Assembly (NCBI RefSeq): GCF_014696715.1
Contig: NZ_JACJQO010000001.1
Span: 248,001 to 312,000 of the forward strand
Reading direction: 5' to 3'
DNA: 64,000 nt
Source of the DNA: Pseudanabaena sp. FACHB-2040
GTDB taxonomy: Bacteria > Cyanobacteriota > Cyanobacteriia > Phormidesmidales > Phormidesmidaceae
Made by a program: the position numbers and the translations under genes. Under the pieces are notes generated by a model, which saw only the letters and a list, made by a program, of their open reading frames with translations, did no database searches and was not told the origin of the DNA. Shown one piece after another: positions 1 to 10,779 of the stretch (the first letter of the stretch is position 1; each line of letters opens with the position of its first letter).

Positions 1-2566
1 ACTTGCGGGTAGTTTTCTTTTTCCCGCCCGCCTTGCTGTTTAGCCATTCAACCGCCTGTTCCAGCGTCACCGCTTCGACCTCAACCCCTTCTGGTACGGA
101 GGCATTGGTCTTGCCATGCTTGACATAAGGGCCGTAGGGACCATTGAAAATGGCAATCGTTTCCTCATCCTCTGGGTGCTTGCCCAGATCCCGCAGCGGC
201 TCAACTGACTTTTTGCGGCCCCGGCTCGACTTTGGCTCAGACAGCAGATCGAGTGCCCGATCTAGCGAGACAGACAACACATCGTCATCCTTTTTGAGAG
301 AGCGATAGTCTTTGCCCTCTTTGCCCTGGTCATGAACAATGTAGGGGCCAAAGCGACCTTGGCTCGCCTTAACCGGTGCGCCAGTCTCGGGGTGAAAGCC
401 CAAGGTGCGGGGTAGAGCCAACAGCCCAACCGCAACCTCTAGCGTCACATCGTCTGAATTCACACCTTTAGGGAGAGAGGCCCGTTTAGGATTAGGGTTC
501 TCATCCGTTTTTTCTCCCATCTGGACAAAGGGACCATAGGGGCCAATTCGCAGGTAAATCGGTTCCCCAGTGTCAGGGTGCAGGCCTACTTTTTCAGGCC
601 CTTCCAGCTTTTGCTTTAAGATCCGCTCAACCTGCTCAATGTCCAGATCTGCGGGGGGCACATCCTGGGGAATAGAGGCTTTGACCGGCTCGTCCTCGCT
701 CTCCACTTCGATGTAGGGGCCGTAGCGGCCAATCCGTACCCTGGCATCTAGATCGGCTAGCTTAACTGTCCTGGCATCAGCCGGGTCAATTTGGCTCTCC
801 CGCTCGTGTACCTGATTTTCTAACCCCTGTTCACCCCGGTAAAAAGCCTGCAGGTAGGGCAGCCATTCCACCTCGCCCGTTGAGATGTCATCGAGCGTCT
901 GCTCCATGCGAGCCGTAAAGCCCACATCTACCAGGTCTGGAAAATGGTTTTCCAACAGCGAAGTGACAGCAAAGGCCGTAAACGTTGGCACTAGGCTATT
1001 AGTCACCAGTCGCGCATAGCCCCGATCCACAATGGTGCCGATTACGGTGGCATAGGTGCTGGGTCGGCCAATGCCCTCGCTCTCCAGCGTTTTGACCAGA
1101 GAGGCTTCGGTAAAGCGGGCAGGGGGCTGCGTTTCGTGGCCAATTGCTTCTAGATCAGAGCAGTTGATTGCATCGCCTACCGCCATTCGAGGCAAAATCA
1201 CCTCCTGATCTTCCAGCGCCGCATCTGGATCGTCTGAACCTTCAACGTAAGCTCGGAAAAAGCCCGGGAAATCAATGCGCTTACCCGTCGCCCGAAAAAC
1301 CGCATCCTCAACTTCAATGCTGACCGTAATGTGGGTTTGCCGGGCCTCTGCCATCTGAGTGGCTACCGTCCGCTTCCAGATCAGATCGTAGAGGGCAAAT
1401 TCACGGCCCGATAGGCCTGTCTCCTGCGGCGTTCTGAAGGTACTGCCGGCAGGGCGAATCGCTTCGTGAGCTTCCTGCGCCCCCTTAGACTTGGTTGTGT
1501 ACTGGCGTGGTTTGGGACTGAGGTACTCCTTGCCGTAGCGCTGCTCCACACAGGAACGAGCTGCCTCCACTGCCTGCTGCGACAGGTTTACTGAGTCTGT
1601 CCGCATATAGGTGATGTAGCCCTGCTCATAGAGATTCTGAGCTACCCGCATAGTTTCTCGGGCAGAGAGTCGCAGCTTGCGGTTAGCTTCCTGCTGGAGG
1701 GTAGAGGTGGTAAAGGGCGGCGAGGGCTTGCGAGTAGATGGGCGCTCATCCAGGTTACTGACAGTCCACGCTCCCGACTGGAGCCGCTGCTGCAGTGCTC
1801 GCGCCTGTTCCTCACCCAGCAGCAGCACATTGCGGCCATGAGCAATCTGGCCAGTAGACTCGTCGAAGTCGCTGCCGTTAGCTAGCCGAGTACCGCCTAG
1901 CGTTACCAGCTTAGCCTCAAAAGGGCTTTTCTCTTTTAGTAGAGAAGCCTTGAGATCCCAGTAGGAGCCTTTGCGGAAGGCGCGACGCTCTTTTTCCCGC
2001 TTCACCAAAAGCTTGACAGCAACTGACTGCACCCGTCCGGCAGACAGACCCCCAGCAATTTTCTTCCACAGTAGGGGCGATAGGGTGTAGCCTACCAGGC
2101 GGTCGAGAATGCGGCGAGTTTCTTGAGCCCTGACCAGCTGATCGTCAATGTCGCGGCAGTTTCCCAAAGCTGCATGGATAGCCTCTTCGGTGATCTCGTG
2201 AAACACCATGCGCTTAGTTGGCACTTTGGGCTTGAGCACCTGCAGTAGGTGCCAGCTGATGCTCTCCCCTTCGCGATCTTCGTCCGTTGCCAGCACCAGT
2301 TCGTCGGCTTCTTTCAGAGCATCTTGCAGGGTCTTAACGACCTTCTTTTTATCGCTCGGCACAACGTAGAGAGGTTCAAAGTCAGCCTCTGGGTTGACGC
2401 CCAGCTGAGCCCACTTTTCGCCCTTGACGTTAGCGGGAATTTCGCTGGCCGACTTGGGTAAATCGCGCACATGGCCCATTGAAGCCTCTACCCGATACCC
2501 CTTAGGCAAGTAGTTACGGATTGTTTTGGCTTTGGTGGGGGACTCAACGATGACGAGCGTCGGCAT
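1..2566 (-). CDS. topA: DNA topoisomerase I (type IA), 3' end cut by window edge
   Basis: Relaxes negatively supercoiled DNA by nicking one strand and passing the other. The reading frame starts at the ATG at 2566 with [16 protein letters not shown], the Toprim start with its conserved Glu at residue 8; the acidic Toprim motif (ATDEDREGE) follows near residue 92. The catalytic tyrosine is Tyr320 in [14 protein letters not shown] (codon 1607-1609), close to the E. coli position. The C-terminal third carries about four topo-C repeats of the IGPYGPFV type instead of zinc fingers, as usual in cyanobacteria, and runs into a Lys-rich tail (GGKKKTTRK) at the window edge, so probably only a few residues are missing. 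No stop codon is visible. Transcribed away from ndhB. Identification is secure. Confidence 0.96.
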   Translation of the reverse strand, partial: MPTLVIVESPTKAKTIRNYLPKGYRVEASMGHVRDLPKSASEIPANVKGEKWAQLGVNPEADFEPLYVVPSDKKKVVKTLQDALKEADELVLATDEDREGESISWHLLQVLKPKVPTKRMVFHEITEEAIHAALGNCRDIDDQLVRAQETRRILDRLVGYTLSPLLWKKIAGGLSAGRVQSVAVKLLVKREKERRAFRKGSYWDLKASLLKEKSPFEAKLVTLGGTRLANGSDFDESTGQIAHGRNVLLLGEEQARALQQRLQSGAWTVSNLDERPSTRKPSPPFTTSTLQQEANRKLRLSARETMRVAQNLYEQGYITYMRTDSVNLSQQAVEAARSCVEQRYGKEYLSPKPRQYTTKSKGAQEAHEAIRPAGSTFRTPQETGLSGREFALYDLIWKRTVATQMAEARQTHITVSIEVEDAVFRATGKRIDFPGFFRAYVEGSDDPDAALEDQEVILPRMAVGDAINCSDLEAIGHETQPPARFTEASLVKTLESEGIGRPSTYATVIGTIVDRGYARLVTNSLVPTFTAFAVTSLLENHFPDLVDVGFTARMEQTLDDISTGEVEWLPYLQAFYRGEQGLENQVHERESQIDPADARTVKLADLDARVRIGRYGPYIEVESEDEPVKASIPQDVPPADLDIEQVERILKQKLEGPEKVGLHPDTGEPIYLRIGPYGPFVQMGEKTDENPNPKRASLPKGVNSDDVTLEVAVGLLALPRTLGFHPETGAPVKASQGRFGPYIVHDQGKEGKDYRSLKKDDDVLSVSLDRALDLLSEPKSSRGRKKSVEPLRDLGKHPEDEETIAIFNGPYGPYVKHGKTNASVPEGVEVEAVTLEQAVEWLNSKAGGKKKTTRK

Positions 2567-3197
2567 AAGCTGTCTTAGCGTTTTTCCGAAGATAGTTTTA
2601 TCAGAGAAGCAGGAGGTGGGGGTGAATCGTCTGGGGAGTGGGGCGGGCCACTGGGAGCCTGGCTACAGCACAAAGGACTGCTGGAAGCATTCCCAGGTGC
2701 TAACCACTTTACTGCACAGATGAAATCTTGAAAGCGGGTAAGCCCGTAAACTCAATAATGTATGACCGAACAAAGTTTAGTGTTTCCTTTTCTATATCGA
2801 TATCCCTAAATGCAGGCTGCCGTCCAGTGTAGATCTGAGAAAAACTGGGGTTTCGTTGGGCAATTAGGCGCAAAAAAGGGGCTAAAGGCACAAAAATTAA
2901 AACAAAATAAAGTTTGAGCCATCTTTTTGAGACTGATGGAGCAAATCGCTCTATCGGCCCTTTTTTGGAGAGGCTGAACCGCACCATAAGCTTTGCTTGA
3001 ACTTCCTGGGTAAACATCAACTGGCTGGCGCGACGCGATAAGATGCCAGATATACAGATGTTTACAGGCATTCCCCTCGGGCTTTACCGTTGGGAAAGTG
3101 TCGGAGAGGCAGCCTCTTGAGGAATGAGCCTCTATAATCGGCAAGTTGCCATCTACTGCTGAATCTCTGCTAAATGTTACCTGAGGTGCCGGAGCCA
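2567..3197. other. Intergenic region between divergent topA and ndhB
   Basis: About 630 bases that must hold the promoters of both divergent genes. The short open frames on the minus strand here (2709-3071 and 2806-3198) overlap each other, lack recognisable domains and have no credible ribosome site, so I treat them as chance. A TATAAT box lies at 3133-3138 on the plus strand. I see no terminator, repeat or RNA gene. Confidence 0.5.
3133..3138 (+). promoter_or_regulatory. Candidate -10 box for ndhB
   Basis: Perfect TATAAT 60 bases before the preferred ndhB start. No convincing -35 hexamer lies 16-18 bases upstream, so this would be a -35-independent cyanobacterial promoter if real. Confidence 0.35.
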
Positions 3198-4757
3198 ATG
3201 GATTTCGCGACTTTGAGTGCTCAACTCAATGCGGGCACAATTTTGCCTGAAGGCCTTGTCATTCTGACAATTCTCTTTGTCCTAGTGGGAGATCTGATCC
3301 AGGGCCGGTCGTCTTCCCGGTGGACTCCCTACGCTTGTCTAGTGGGCCTGCTTTCCGCAGTAGTGGTGCTCTTCTTCGAATGGGACATTGCCAACCCCAT
3401 CGGTTTTTTGGGTAGCTACAACAGCGATGCCCTGAGCGTCGTGTTTCGGGCGATCATTGTTCTGTCAGCGGCAGTAACCGTACCGATGTCGGTGCGCTAC
3501 ATCGAGCAGTCGGGTACCTCCCTAGCGGAGTTTTTGGTCATCTTGATGACTGCGACGCTGGGTGGCATGTTTCTCTCGGGGGCAGACGAACTGGTGACAG
3601 TTTTTGTCTCGCTAGAAACGCTGAGTATTTCTTCTTACCTGTTGACGGGCTACATGAAGCGAGACCCTCGCTCTAACGAAGCTGCCCTGAAATATCTCCT
3701 GATTGGGTCCGCAAGCTCTGCCATTTTCCTCTATGGTGTGTCTCTGCTCTATGGCTTATCGGGGGGCCAGACTCGCCTGAGTGAGGTGGCTGTCAACATT
3801 GTGTCGGACGGCTCTGATGCACCGATTGGATTGGTCGTGGCGCTGGTCTTTGTGATCGCTGGCATTGCCTTCAAGATTGCAGCAGTGCCTTTCCACCAGT
3901 GGACTCCCGACGTTTACGAAGGGTCTCCGACACCGGTTGTGGCTTTTCTTTCGGTAGGGTCTAAGGCCGCTGGATTTGCCCTGGCGATTCGCCTGTTGGT
4001 CACCGCCTTCCCGATGGTGGCTGAGCAGTGGCATTTTGTCTTTACTGCCCTGGCCATTCTCAGTATGGTGCTGGGCAACGTGGTAGCTCTAGCTCAGACA
4101 AGCATGAAGCGGATGCTGGCCTACTCATCTATTGGTCAGGCAGGCTTTGTAATGGTTGGTCTGGTGATTGGCACAGATGCTGGCTATGCCAGTATGGTGT
4201 TCTACCTGCTGATCTACCTGTTTATGAACTTGGGAGCTTTCACCTGTGTGATTTTGTTCTCTCTACGGACCGGGACTGATCAGATCAGTGAGTACAGCGG
4301 TCTGTATCAAAAAGATCCGCTGCTGACTTTGGGCCTGAGCATTTGTCTGCTCTCTTTGGGCGGCATTCCTCCGTTAGCTGGGTTCTTTGGTAAGCTCTAC
4401 ATCTTTTGGGCAGGTTGGCAGGCTGGTGCCTACGGCTTGGTGTTGGTTGGTCTAATCACCACTGTTATCTCGATCTACTACTACATTCGTGTGATCAAGA
4501 TGATGGTGGTAAAAGAGCCTCAGGAAATGTCGGATGTGGTGAAGAACTATCCGCCGATGCACTGGAACCTGCCCGGTATGCGGCCTCTGCAGGTGAGCTT
4601 GGTATTGGCTACAGTAGCGACCTCTTTGGCCGGTATTTTGTCAAATCCTCTCTTTACGATCGCAAACGCGTCGATCACCCGCACACCTATGCTGCAAAGT
4701 TCGATTACCACTCCAGAGATTGCTCAAGTACTGCCAGTAGCTGAAATCCAGGAGTAG
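3198..4757 (+). CDS. ndhB: NAD(P)H-quinone oxidoreductase subunit 2 (NdhB)
   Basis: Antiporter-like membrane subunit of the photosynthetic NDH-1 complex, which takes electrons from ferredoxin to plastoquinone in cyclic flow and respiration and pumps protons. The frame encodes a very hydrophobic protein of about 519 residues with some 14 predicted helices and the conserved proton-channel stretch [17 protein letters not shown], so it belongs to the NuoN/NdhB family. I prefer the ATG at 3198 ([15 protein letters not shown]), because NdhB proteins usually begin with MDF; an in-frame ATG at 3174 would add eight residues. It ends just before the shared terminator at 4785-4824. Other ndh genes are not adjacent, which is normal for ndhB in cyanobacteria. 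Confidence 0.96.
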   Translation: MDFATLSAQLNAGTILPEGLVILTILFVLVGDLIQGRSSSRWTPYACLVGLLSAVVVLFFEWDIANPIGFLGSYNSDALSVVFRAIIVLSAAVTVPMSVRYIEQSGTSLAEFLVILMTATLGGMFLSGADELVTVFVSLETLSISSYLLTGYMKRDPRSNEAALKYLLIGSASSAIFLYGVSLLYGLSGGQTRLSEVAVNIVSDGSDAPIGLVVALVFVIAGIAFKIAAVPFHQWTPDVYEGSPTPVVAFLSVGSKAAGFALAIRLLVTAFPMVAEQWHFVFTALAILSMVLGNVVALAQTSMKRMLAYSSIGQAGFVMVGLVIGTDAGYASMVFYLLIYLFMNLGAFTCVILFSLRTGTDQISEYSGLYQKDPLLTLGLSICLLSLGGIPPLAGFFGKLYIFWAGWQAGAYGLVLVGLITTVISIYYYIRVIKMMVVKEPQEMSDVVKNYPPMHWNLPGMRPLQVSLVLATVATSLAGILSNPLFTIANASITRTPMLQSSITTPEIAQVLPVAEIQE

Positions 4758-4784
4758 GCTGCTCAGCCCACAAATCGCTGATAT

Positions 4785-4824
4785 AAAAGCCAGACGGCAG
4801 CACTTAGCTGCCGTCTGGCTTTTT
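4785..4824. terminator. Bidirectional terminator between ndhB and the GAF sensor gene
   Basis: A 16-base perfect stem (AAAAGCCAGACGGCAG at 4785-4800 pairing with 4808-4823) with a 7-base loop, flanked by A and T runs so that it can work for both converging genes. Its end overlaps the stop codon of the minus-strand gene (4823-4825). Confidence 0.88.
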
Positions 4825-7654
4825 AATGGCCGGGCTTGTGGAAAAAGGGCTTGTTGATAACGGTACCTCGATGAGACTGCCGCCCGGTAGGAGAAGCAAT
4901 AGGCAGCAATACCCGGCTGAGAATGCGGTTGTCTTCTAAGCGGCTGAGGTTAAATTCACCGCCCATTTGCTCCATCAGGGTTTTACAGATAGCAAAGTGC
5001 AGTCCGGGCGGTTCATCTAGGGTAGAAGGAGCTAAGGGGTCATCGGGGCGGCCCTTTTGTAGTTCCTCAATTAGGCGAGGCGTCATCTCGCCATCGTCGG
5101 TTATGGAGAGTTCGAGCCAGTAGCGATCGACCTGACGGCACCAGATATCGATGCGGCCGCCGGGCTGCGATCGCAAACACGCTGCCCCCATCAGCTCACA
5201 CAAAACCAGCTCAATTTTGGCAATATCGCCGCCAATGACCAAATTGCTCTCATTGTGTACCTTAGTCCAAAGCTGCTGCTGCTGAATTAGGCCATTGACC
5301 CGCTCCATCAGCCGCGTTAGCAGGCTGATCAAGGGCGTTGTTTGATATTCGCCGTGGAGCTGCCAATCCTCCCGGCTGAGAGTCGGCTTCATACTGTCCA
5401 TCAGCGACTCTAGCTCACGTAGGGCCTGCTGGTGAGGCTGGCTTTCCAGGTCGTTTTGACTAAGCTCGGTCAGCCGCTGAGCGTGCTTGTACAGCAGCCG
5501 GTAGAGTTCCTCAAAGCGGTGCTGCTTGTACCAGTTCAGCTGCTCTAGCTGCTCCCGCTGAGTCGTCAGCATGGCTACCAGACTCAGGTGCCGCCGAGAC
5601 CAGGCCAGCTGGTTTGTCATCAGCGTCAAGAGATTAGTGTGGTGCTCCGCCCAGCGCCGTTCGGGCCGACCGACCGCTACTAGCACAGCCGTCGGTCGGT
5701 GGTCGGGCGCAGTGCGTAGGGCCATGACCAAAAACTTACAGGCCGTGGGGCCAGACACCCAATGTCGGGAAATATCGGGCAGATCCTCTAGCACTAGAGG
5801 CAAAATGCCGTCGGTCTGCAAAGCCCAGTTGAGAATCGCATCGGAGCCGACGGAAACTTCACAGTCTTCGTCAACCCAAAACTCCTTGTCTTGAACGCTG
5901 GCCTGACTCACACGGGCAACTTCTTCCCCCGGCTGCCAGCTTACCAACGCCACCGCCGACAGCTGCAGGAGCTGGGCCAAGTGCTGAATGGTGTTTTTCT
6001 CTAAGATTTCCAGATCATAGGTGCGCTGGATCGTCCGTAGACCCCACTGAATCGAGTCATAGACGTGCTCCTGCTGGTCCATCTGCCGCTGCAGCTGCCA
6101 TTGGTGCAGCAGCAGCCCTAGCTGCCGGCTGACGGCTTCTAACAGAGACGATTCCAGCGGCGTCCAGTGGCGGCTGATCTGATCACAGACCAGCACCACC
6201 CCCTTCGGAGCATTGCCGGGTGCCACATTGCAGGCCATCACCGAGCGCACGCCCAGGGTATGCAAGATAGGTCGCCAGGCCATCAGCTTCAGATCGTGGC
6301 CGATATCTTCCACGCAGACAGCGACAGTGCTACGCTCTAGCATTTGCCAATCCACATCATCTAGCCCCGGCCAGGCCATTGGCACCCCTTTGGTCTGGGC
6401 CACCTGACTTTGAAAGCAGAGTTCGTAGCCGCCCCAGTCTTCGTCAAAAATCAGCACGATAAACTGCCGCACAGAGAGCAGCGAAGAGAGGTCTGTAGCG
6501 CACACCTCCAATGCTTTACGCCAGTCTAAATCGCTGTGAATACCCCGCACAACGCCGCTGGTCAGACGCTGATTGGCCTCCATTTGGCGAATGCGATCGT
6601 CGGTTTCAGAAACCGGCAAGGCAAGAGCCACCAGCCGAGCCACCCCCTGCAAAAAAAATTTCTCGGGCTCACTCCAGATTCGGGCGGTATCTCCTTCAAC
6701 GGCAACAAAGCCCAGAAGATTGCCCTGATAGAGAATAGGCGCGGCCATGAAAGAGCAGGCTTTGAGCAGCTGCATCATGCGCTCGGTGACAGTGGCCTTG
6801 AGCGAGCTTTGAATTTCGCCAACGACAATCAGCTGGTTGTTGGTGAGAGACTGGTGAAACCCCCGCACGTCCTCAATCGGAATCATCAGCGTGGGGGTGG
6901 CTGATTCATCGACATTGCTAACAAACTGTTTTTGGTTGGGCTGGCTGCGCAGCCAAAAGTAGTTGCCCTTAGGCTCAAACCAAAAAATCCGAGTGCGGCT
7001 GGGCTTGATAAATTTTTGGGTCTCCTGGCAGACAGCCCGCAACCGGCTGTCTAGGCCCTCTAGGGTACCCAGTTTTTCGAGCAGGGTCAGCAGAGGTTGA
7101 TCGGGTCGCTTGATTTGCTGGCGCTGGGCCTCGGCCTCGTGCTGGTACAGCGCATCGCCCAGGAAGTTCATTAGCATTGAGAGATGTGCCCGTTCTCCAG
7201 TTGTCGGGCTAATGCCCCACCGCTGCGACCCCAGCAGCAGAATGCCAAAGCACACGTCTTGCCGCCGAATGGGGAACAAAACACCGCTTTGTAGGGCTAA
7301 ATTTTTTGCGATCGCAACCCACTCTCCCCCCCTCGGCTCATTCTGAAAATCAGCCACGATCAAAGGCCGCTGCTGAATCACCACCTGCTCCATCACGTCA
7401 CCGGGAGTCAAGTTCAGGTGGGTGCGGATAAATCGCAGCCCCTTGGGGGCGTGGCAAGCTTTGGTGAGCAGCTTGTGGTTGACCCGGTCGTACAGGCCAA
7501 TCCAGCTCACCTCAAAATCAAATTCAGACCGCACATGGTCAAGGGCTACTCTAACTGCCTCATCGCCCGTCTGAGCATCCCGCAGGGTTTGCAAAACTCG
7601 CCCCAGAGACACCATTTGCTTTTCATAGGCTGGCCCAGTATGAGACTGACTCAT
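4823..7654 (-). CDS. Multi-GAF sensor protein with degenerate histidine-kinase ATPase domain
   Basis: About 943 residues from the ATG at 7654. A near-perfect Shine-Dalgarno (AAGGAGGT) lies about 12 bases upstream; a longer TTG start at 7759 would add 35 residues. Three or four GAF-like segments fill the first ~700 residues (for example the stretch starting EVSWIGLYD and the one around VSWQPGEEV), followed by a helical linker with one histidine (YKQHRFEELYRL) and a C-terminal HATPase_c-like fold. The ATP-lid motifs are weak: TDDGEM stands where DxGxG is expected and PGLHFAICK where GLGL is expected. No canonical H-box (HELRTPL) is present. It may be a sensor with reduced or atypical kinase activity; the ligand is unknown. 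It is not linked to a response regulator here. Confidence 0.78.
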   Translation of the reverse strand: MSQSHTGPAYEKQMVSLGRVLQTLRDAQTGDEAVRVALDHVRSEFDFEVSWIGLYDRVNHKLLTKACHAPKGLRFIRTHLNLTPGDVMEQVVIQQRPLIVADFQNEPRGGEWVAIAKNLALQSGVLFPIRRQDVCFGILLLGSQRWGISPTTGERAHLSMLMNFLGDALYQHEAEAQRQQIKRPDQPLLTLLEKLGTLEGLDSRLRAVCQETQKFIKPSRTRIFWFEPKGNYFWLRSQPNQKQFVSNVDESATPTLMIPIEDVRGFHQSLTNNQLIVVGEIQSSLKATVTERMMQLLKACSFMAAPILYQGNLLGFVAVEGDTARIWSEPEKFFLQGVARLVALALPVSETDDRIRQMEANQRLTSGVVRGIHSDLDWRKALEVCATDLSSLLSVRQFIVLIFDEDWGGYELCFQSQVAQTKGVPMAWPGLDDVDWQMLERSTVAVCVEDIGHDLKLMAWRPILHTLGVRSVMACNVAPGNAPKGVVLVCDQISRHWTPLESSLLEAVSRQLGLLLHQWQLQRQMDQQEHVYDSIQWGLRTIQRTYDLEILEKNTIQHLAQLLQLSAVALVSWQPGEEVARVSQASVQDKEFWVDEDCEVSVGSDAILNWALQTDGILPLVLEDLPDISRHWVSGPTACKFLVMALRTAPDHRPTAVLVAVGRPERRWAEHHTNLLTLMTNQLAWSRRHLSLVAMLTTQREQLEQLNWYKQHRFEELYRLLYKHAQRLTELSQNDLESQPHQQALRELESLMDSMKPTLSREDWQLHGEYQTTPLISLLTRLMERVNGLIQQQQLWTKVHNESNLVIGGDIAKIELVLCELMGAACLRSQPGGRIDIWCRQVDRYWLELSITDDGEMTPRLIEELQKGRPDDPLAPSTLDEPPGLHFAICKTLMEQMGGEFNLSRLEDNRILSRVLLPIASPTGRQSHRGTVINKPFFHKPGH

Positions 7655-7992
7655 ACGATTTAACTGACCTCCTTCAGTGGTCGATGGGGAAATAGAGGGG
7701 TTAGGGAAAGAGGATAGATGCTCGCAAGGAATCACCGACGCCAGGTTTGGCGACTTCAAGCCAGAGTGTTAACACTATAGTGCAGATGCAGAAAACCAGA
7801 AGCAGTGGCTGTAGCTGAAGGAAAAATCAGTTTGCCTGTCCCTGAAGGCCCCTCTTAGATGGGCTACTCCCCAACCATTTCTCTGTGCACTGGCGGTAGG
7901 ATTAGCGATACGGTAGAGGGTGTTAAAGACCACGCCTCTGCTGTTGTAGAGATGGCATTACTAAAGTACCCAAAAACCTCCCAAAGATCCCG

Positions 7993-9183
7993 TTGAGCAA
8001 ACCCCTGTTAAGCAAACCCCTCTCAAGCAAACCATTGCTAGGCCTGTCCGATCCCTATACTCAGCTTATCCGGCCCCTGCTGTTTTCTGGGCTCAAGCTT
8101 GATCCCGAATGGCTGCACCGATCCACCCTTACCAGCCTGGTCTGGCTAGCCCAACCTGGCCCCTCAAGCTGGAGCCACCAGCGCCAAAATTGGCTGCGTC
8201 ACCAGCTCACAGTCGAAGATGAGCGGCTGCAGCAGACCCTCTGGGGCCTGACCTTTGCCAACCCCCTGGGGCTGGCAGCAGGCTTTGACAAAGACGGTGC
8301 TGCCGCTCGGGCCTGGCCGCTATTTGGCTTTGGCTTTGCCGAGTTGGGCACCGTCACCTGCCACGCCCAGCCGGGCAATCCTCAGCCGCGACTGTTTCGG
8401 CTGACTGAAGACCAGGCAGTGCTCAATCGCATGGGCTTTAACAACCAGGGTGCTGCTGCGATGACCGCTTACCTGGCAGACCTCTGGCCAGACGGGCGCT
8501 CCCCCATTCCCATCGGGATCAACCTGGGCAAGTCCAAGATCACGCCCCTAGAAGAAGCCGCTCAGGACTATCTGACCAGCTTTAAGCAACTGCAGCCTTG
8601 GGGCGACTATTTTGTGGTCAACGTCTCTTCGCCCAATACACCCGGGCTGCGAGACCTGCAGGCCACCGACCAGCTAGCGCCAATCCTGCAGGCGCTGCAG
8701 CAGGCCAACACTGAGCAAAAACCCCTGCTCGTCAAAATTGCACCTGACCTAGAGTGGGATGAGATCGCAGCCGTCGTTGACCTAGCCCAACGTTACCAAT
8801 TGGCAGGTATCATCGCCACCAACACCACCATCCGCAAAGACCATCTCAAGACCCAGTTATTGCCATCCACAGGCCGCCCCCTCACCGAAGAAGCCGGGGG
8901 CATCAGCGGCGCTCCCCTACGCAGCCGCTCCACCGAAGTGATCCGCTTTATCTGGAAAGAAACTCAGGGCCAACTGCCAATCGTTGGCGTAGGCGGCATC
9001 TTTACCGCTGCTGATGCCTGGGAAAAACTCACCGCCGGAGCCAGTCTGCTACAGACTTACACCGGCTGGATTTACGAAGGCCCTTGGATGGTGCGGCGAG
9101 TGCTAGAAGGGCTGCTGGTTCAGCTTGAGGCCCACGGTCTTTCGTCGTTGCAAGCGGCGGTTGGTTTGGCTGATGAGATTTAG
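7993..9183 (+). CDS. pyrD: Dihydroorotate dehydrogenase (quinone), class 2
   Basis: Oxidises dihydroorotate to orotate in pyrimidine synthesis, passing electrons to quinone at the membrane. The FMN-barrel motifs are clear: [24 protein letters not shown], and [14 protein letters not shown], whose serine is the catalytic base of class 2 enzymes, then [15 protein letters not shown] near the C terminus. Length (396 residues) fits the family, with the extra N-terminal helical region ([10 protein letters not shown]) used for membrane association. The only long start is TTG at 7993, without a good Shine-Dalgarno; the first 15 residues are a threefold SKPL repeat encoded by tandem DNA copies, so a later TTG at 8035 is possible. 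Function is secure, the exact start is not. Confidence 0.94.
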   Translation: MSKPLLSKPLSSKPLLGLSDPYTQLIRPLLFSGLKLDPEWLHRSTLTSLVWLAQPGPSSWSHQRQNWLRHQLTVEDERLQQTLWGLTFANPLGLAAGFDKDGAAARAWPLFGFGFAELGTVTCHAQPGNPQPRLFRLTEDQAVLNRMGFNNQGAAAMTAYLADLWPDGRSPIPIGINLGKSKITPLEEAAQDYLTSFKQLQPWGDYFVVNVSSPNTPGLRDLQATDQLAPILQALQQANTEQKPLLVKIAPDLEWDEIAAVVDLAQRYQLAGIIATNTTIRKDHLKTQLLPSTGRPLTEEAGGISGAPLRSRSTEVIRFIWKETQGQLPIVGVGGIFTAADAWEKLTAGASLLQTYTGWIYEGPWMVRRVLEGLLVQLEAHGLSSLQAAVGLADEI

Positions 9184-9469
9184 GGGAAGGACGTGGGTGG
9201 ATGGGTGGATGAGTAGGTGGAGGAGAGTAAGAAGGGTTAATCGAGGATGGGTCGCTGGGTCTGTGCTTGAGAAATGCCTTCCCCATTTACTTATCCACTC
9301 CAAGAAGTGGCAACCAGAGTAGCCTCCTCTCTCGGTGTAGTATTAGACCCTGGTAGAGGTAGGCTGTCTATGGCTGAGTTGGCTTTGAACTGGCTAGGCG
9401 AGATAGCTCTTAACTGACCTCGAAACTATTAGCCTCCGCCTTGGGGCCTTTTGCGAAACCGGAGAACTT

Positions 9470-10726
9470 ATGAAAACGTCTGTTGATTTGTCGCATCATC
9501 TCCTCAGCCCGCAGCCGGGGCCGCTACAGGTGCCGCTAGCTGGGGGGAAGACAGAGGACAAATTGATAGACGGTGCCGCTGGCTATCCTAAGCTGCTCTC
9601 CCTGATTGTGCCGACGTACAACGAGAGTGGCAACATTCATCAGATTGTGGCTCGTCTGGTGGAGCTGCTTGATCAGGCTTTGCCGCAAAACTATGAGCTG
9701 ATTGTGGTGGATGACAATAGCCCTGACGGTACTTGGGAAAAGGCCCTGTTGCTGACCCAGAGCTTGCCCCAGTTACGGGTGATGCGGCGGCAGCAGGAAA
9801 AGGGGCTATCGTCGGCTGTCATTCGAGGTTGGCAGGTAGCTGAGGGCGAGATCTTAGGTGTGATTGATGCCGACTTGCAGCACCCACCCGAGGTGCTGCT
9901 GCAGCTAGCCGAGGCCATGCAGACCGGGGTAGATTTAGCTGTTGCCAGCCGCCATGTTGAGGGGGGCGGCGTCAGTGAGTGGAGTTTGACCCGCCGATTT
10001 TTATCTCGGGGGGCGCAGATGCTGGGGCTGGTGCTCCTGCCTCAGGTGGTAGGCCGGGTGAGCGATCCTATGAGCGGCTATTTTTTGGTGCGCCGATCTG
10101 CGATCGCAGGCCCTATCCTCAACCCCAAGGGCTACAAGATTTTGCTAGAGGTAATTGGCCGGGGACAAGTTAAGACGATTGCTGAAGTAGGCTATGTGTT
10201 TCAAGAGCGCACGACAGGAGAGAGCAAGGTGTCGTGGCGGCAGTATGTTGACTATATTCACCATCTAGTGCGGCTGCGGCTGGCCGGTCGCCTGTCTCGA
10301 CTGCAGGAGCAGTTTCCCTTGCAGCGCTTTATCCGCTTCGGCATTGTGGGCTTGAGCGGTGTGTTTGTAGATATGGCGATTTTGTACCTGTTGCACACCA
10401 CACTGGGTCTGCCCCTAACCCGCAGCAAAATCTTTGCTGGCGAAGCCGCTATTTTCAACAATTTTATCTGGAATGACAGCTGGACCTTTGCCGACGTCAG
10501 CCAGCAGCAGCAGGGCTGGGGACCCCGCCTGAAGCGGTTTCTCAAGTTCAACCTAGTCTGTCTGGCGGGGCTGGTACTCAATGTTTTGATCCTAAATTTT
10601 GTCTACAACTGGATCTTTGGCCAGCGCTGGGCCTACTTGGGCAACTTGATTGCGATCGCAGTCGTCACGATTTGGAACTTCTGGCTCAATCTAAAGCTGA
10701 GCTGGCGGGTAACGCAGGTGAAATAG
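9470..10726 (+). CDS. GT2 glycosyltransferase fused to GtrA membrane domain (DPM1/GtrB-like)
   Basis: 418 residues with two domains. Residues ~40-270 form a GT-A fold of the dolichyl-phosphate mannose synthase type: SLIVPTYNESGNI, VVDDNSPDGT, and VIDADLQHPPE with its metal-binding acidic residues. Residues ~280-415 form a GtrA-like four-helix membrane domain (RFIRFGIVGLSGVFVD). Such proteins usually move a sugar from a nucleotide donor onto a polyprenyl phosphate at the inner face of the membrane for later use in surface glycan or lipid glycosylation. The start at 9470 has GGAG six bases upstream. No other glycan genes are adjacent, so the sugar and acceptor cannot be told from context. Confidence 0.9.
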   Translation: MKTSVDLSHHLLSPQPGPLQVPLAGGKTEDKLIDGAAGYPKLLSLIVPTYNESGNIHQIVARLVELLDQALPQNYELIVVDDNSPDGTWEKALLLTQSLPQLRVMRRQQEKGLSSAVIRGWQVAEGEILGVIDADLQHPPEVLLQLAEAMQTGVDLAVASRHVEGGGVSEWSLTRRFLSRGAQMLGLVLLPQVVGRVSDPMSGYFLVRRSAIAGPILNPKGYKILLEVIGRGQVKTIAEVGYVFQERTTGESKVSWRQYVDYIHHLVRLRLAGRLSRLQEQFPLQRFIRFGIVGLSGVFVDMAILYLLHTTLGLPLTRSKIFAGEAAIFNNFIWNDSWTFADVSQQQQGWGPRLKRFLKFNLVCLAGLVLNVLILNFVYNWIFGQRWAYLGNLIAIAVVTIWNFWLNLKLSWRVTQVK

Positions 10727-10779
10727 GGAAAAAGAGGATCATCCTTCTGCCCTCTGCCTTCCGCTTGGACACTGAAGGT

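Noticed and set aside
2709-3198. Two overlapping minus-strand open frames of 120 and 130 codons between topA and ndhB
   Set aside because: They overlap each other in different frames, have no ribosome site or recognisable domain, and lie in a region that must carry divergent promoters.
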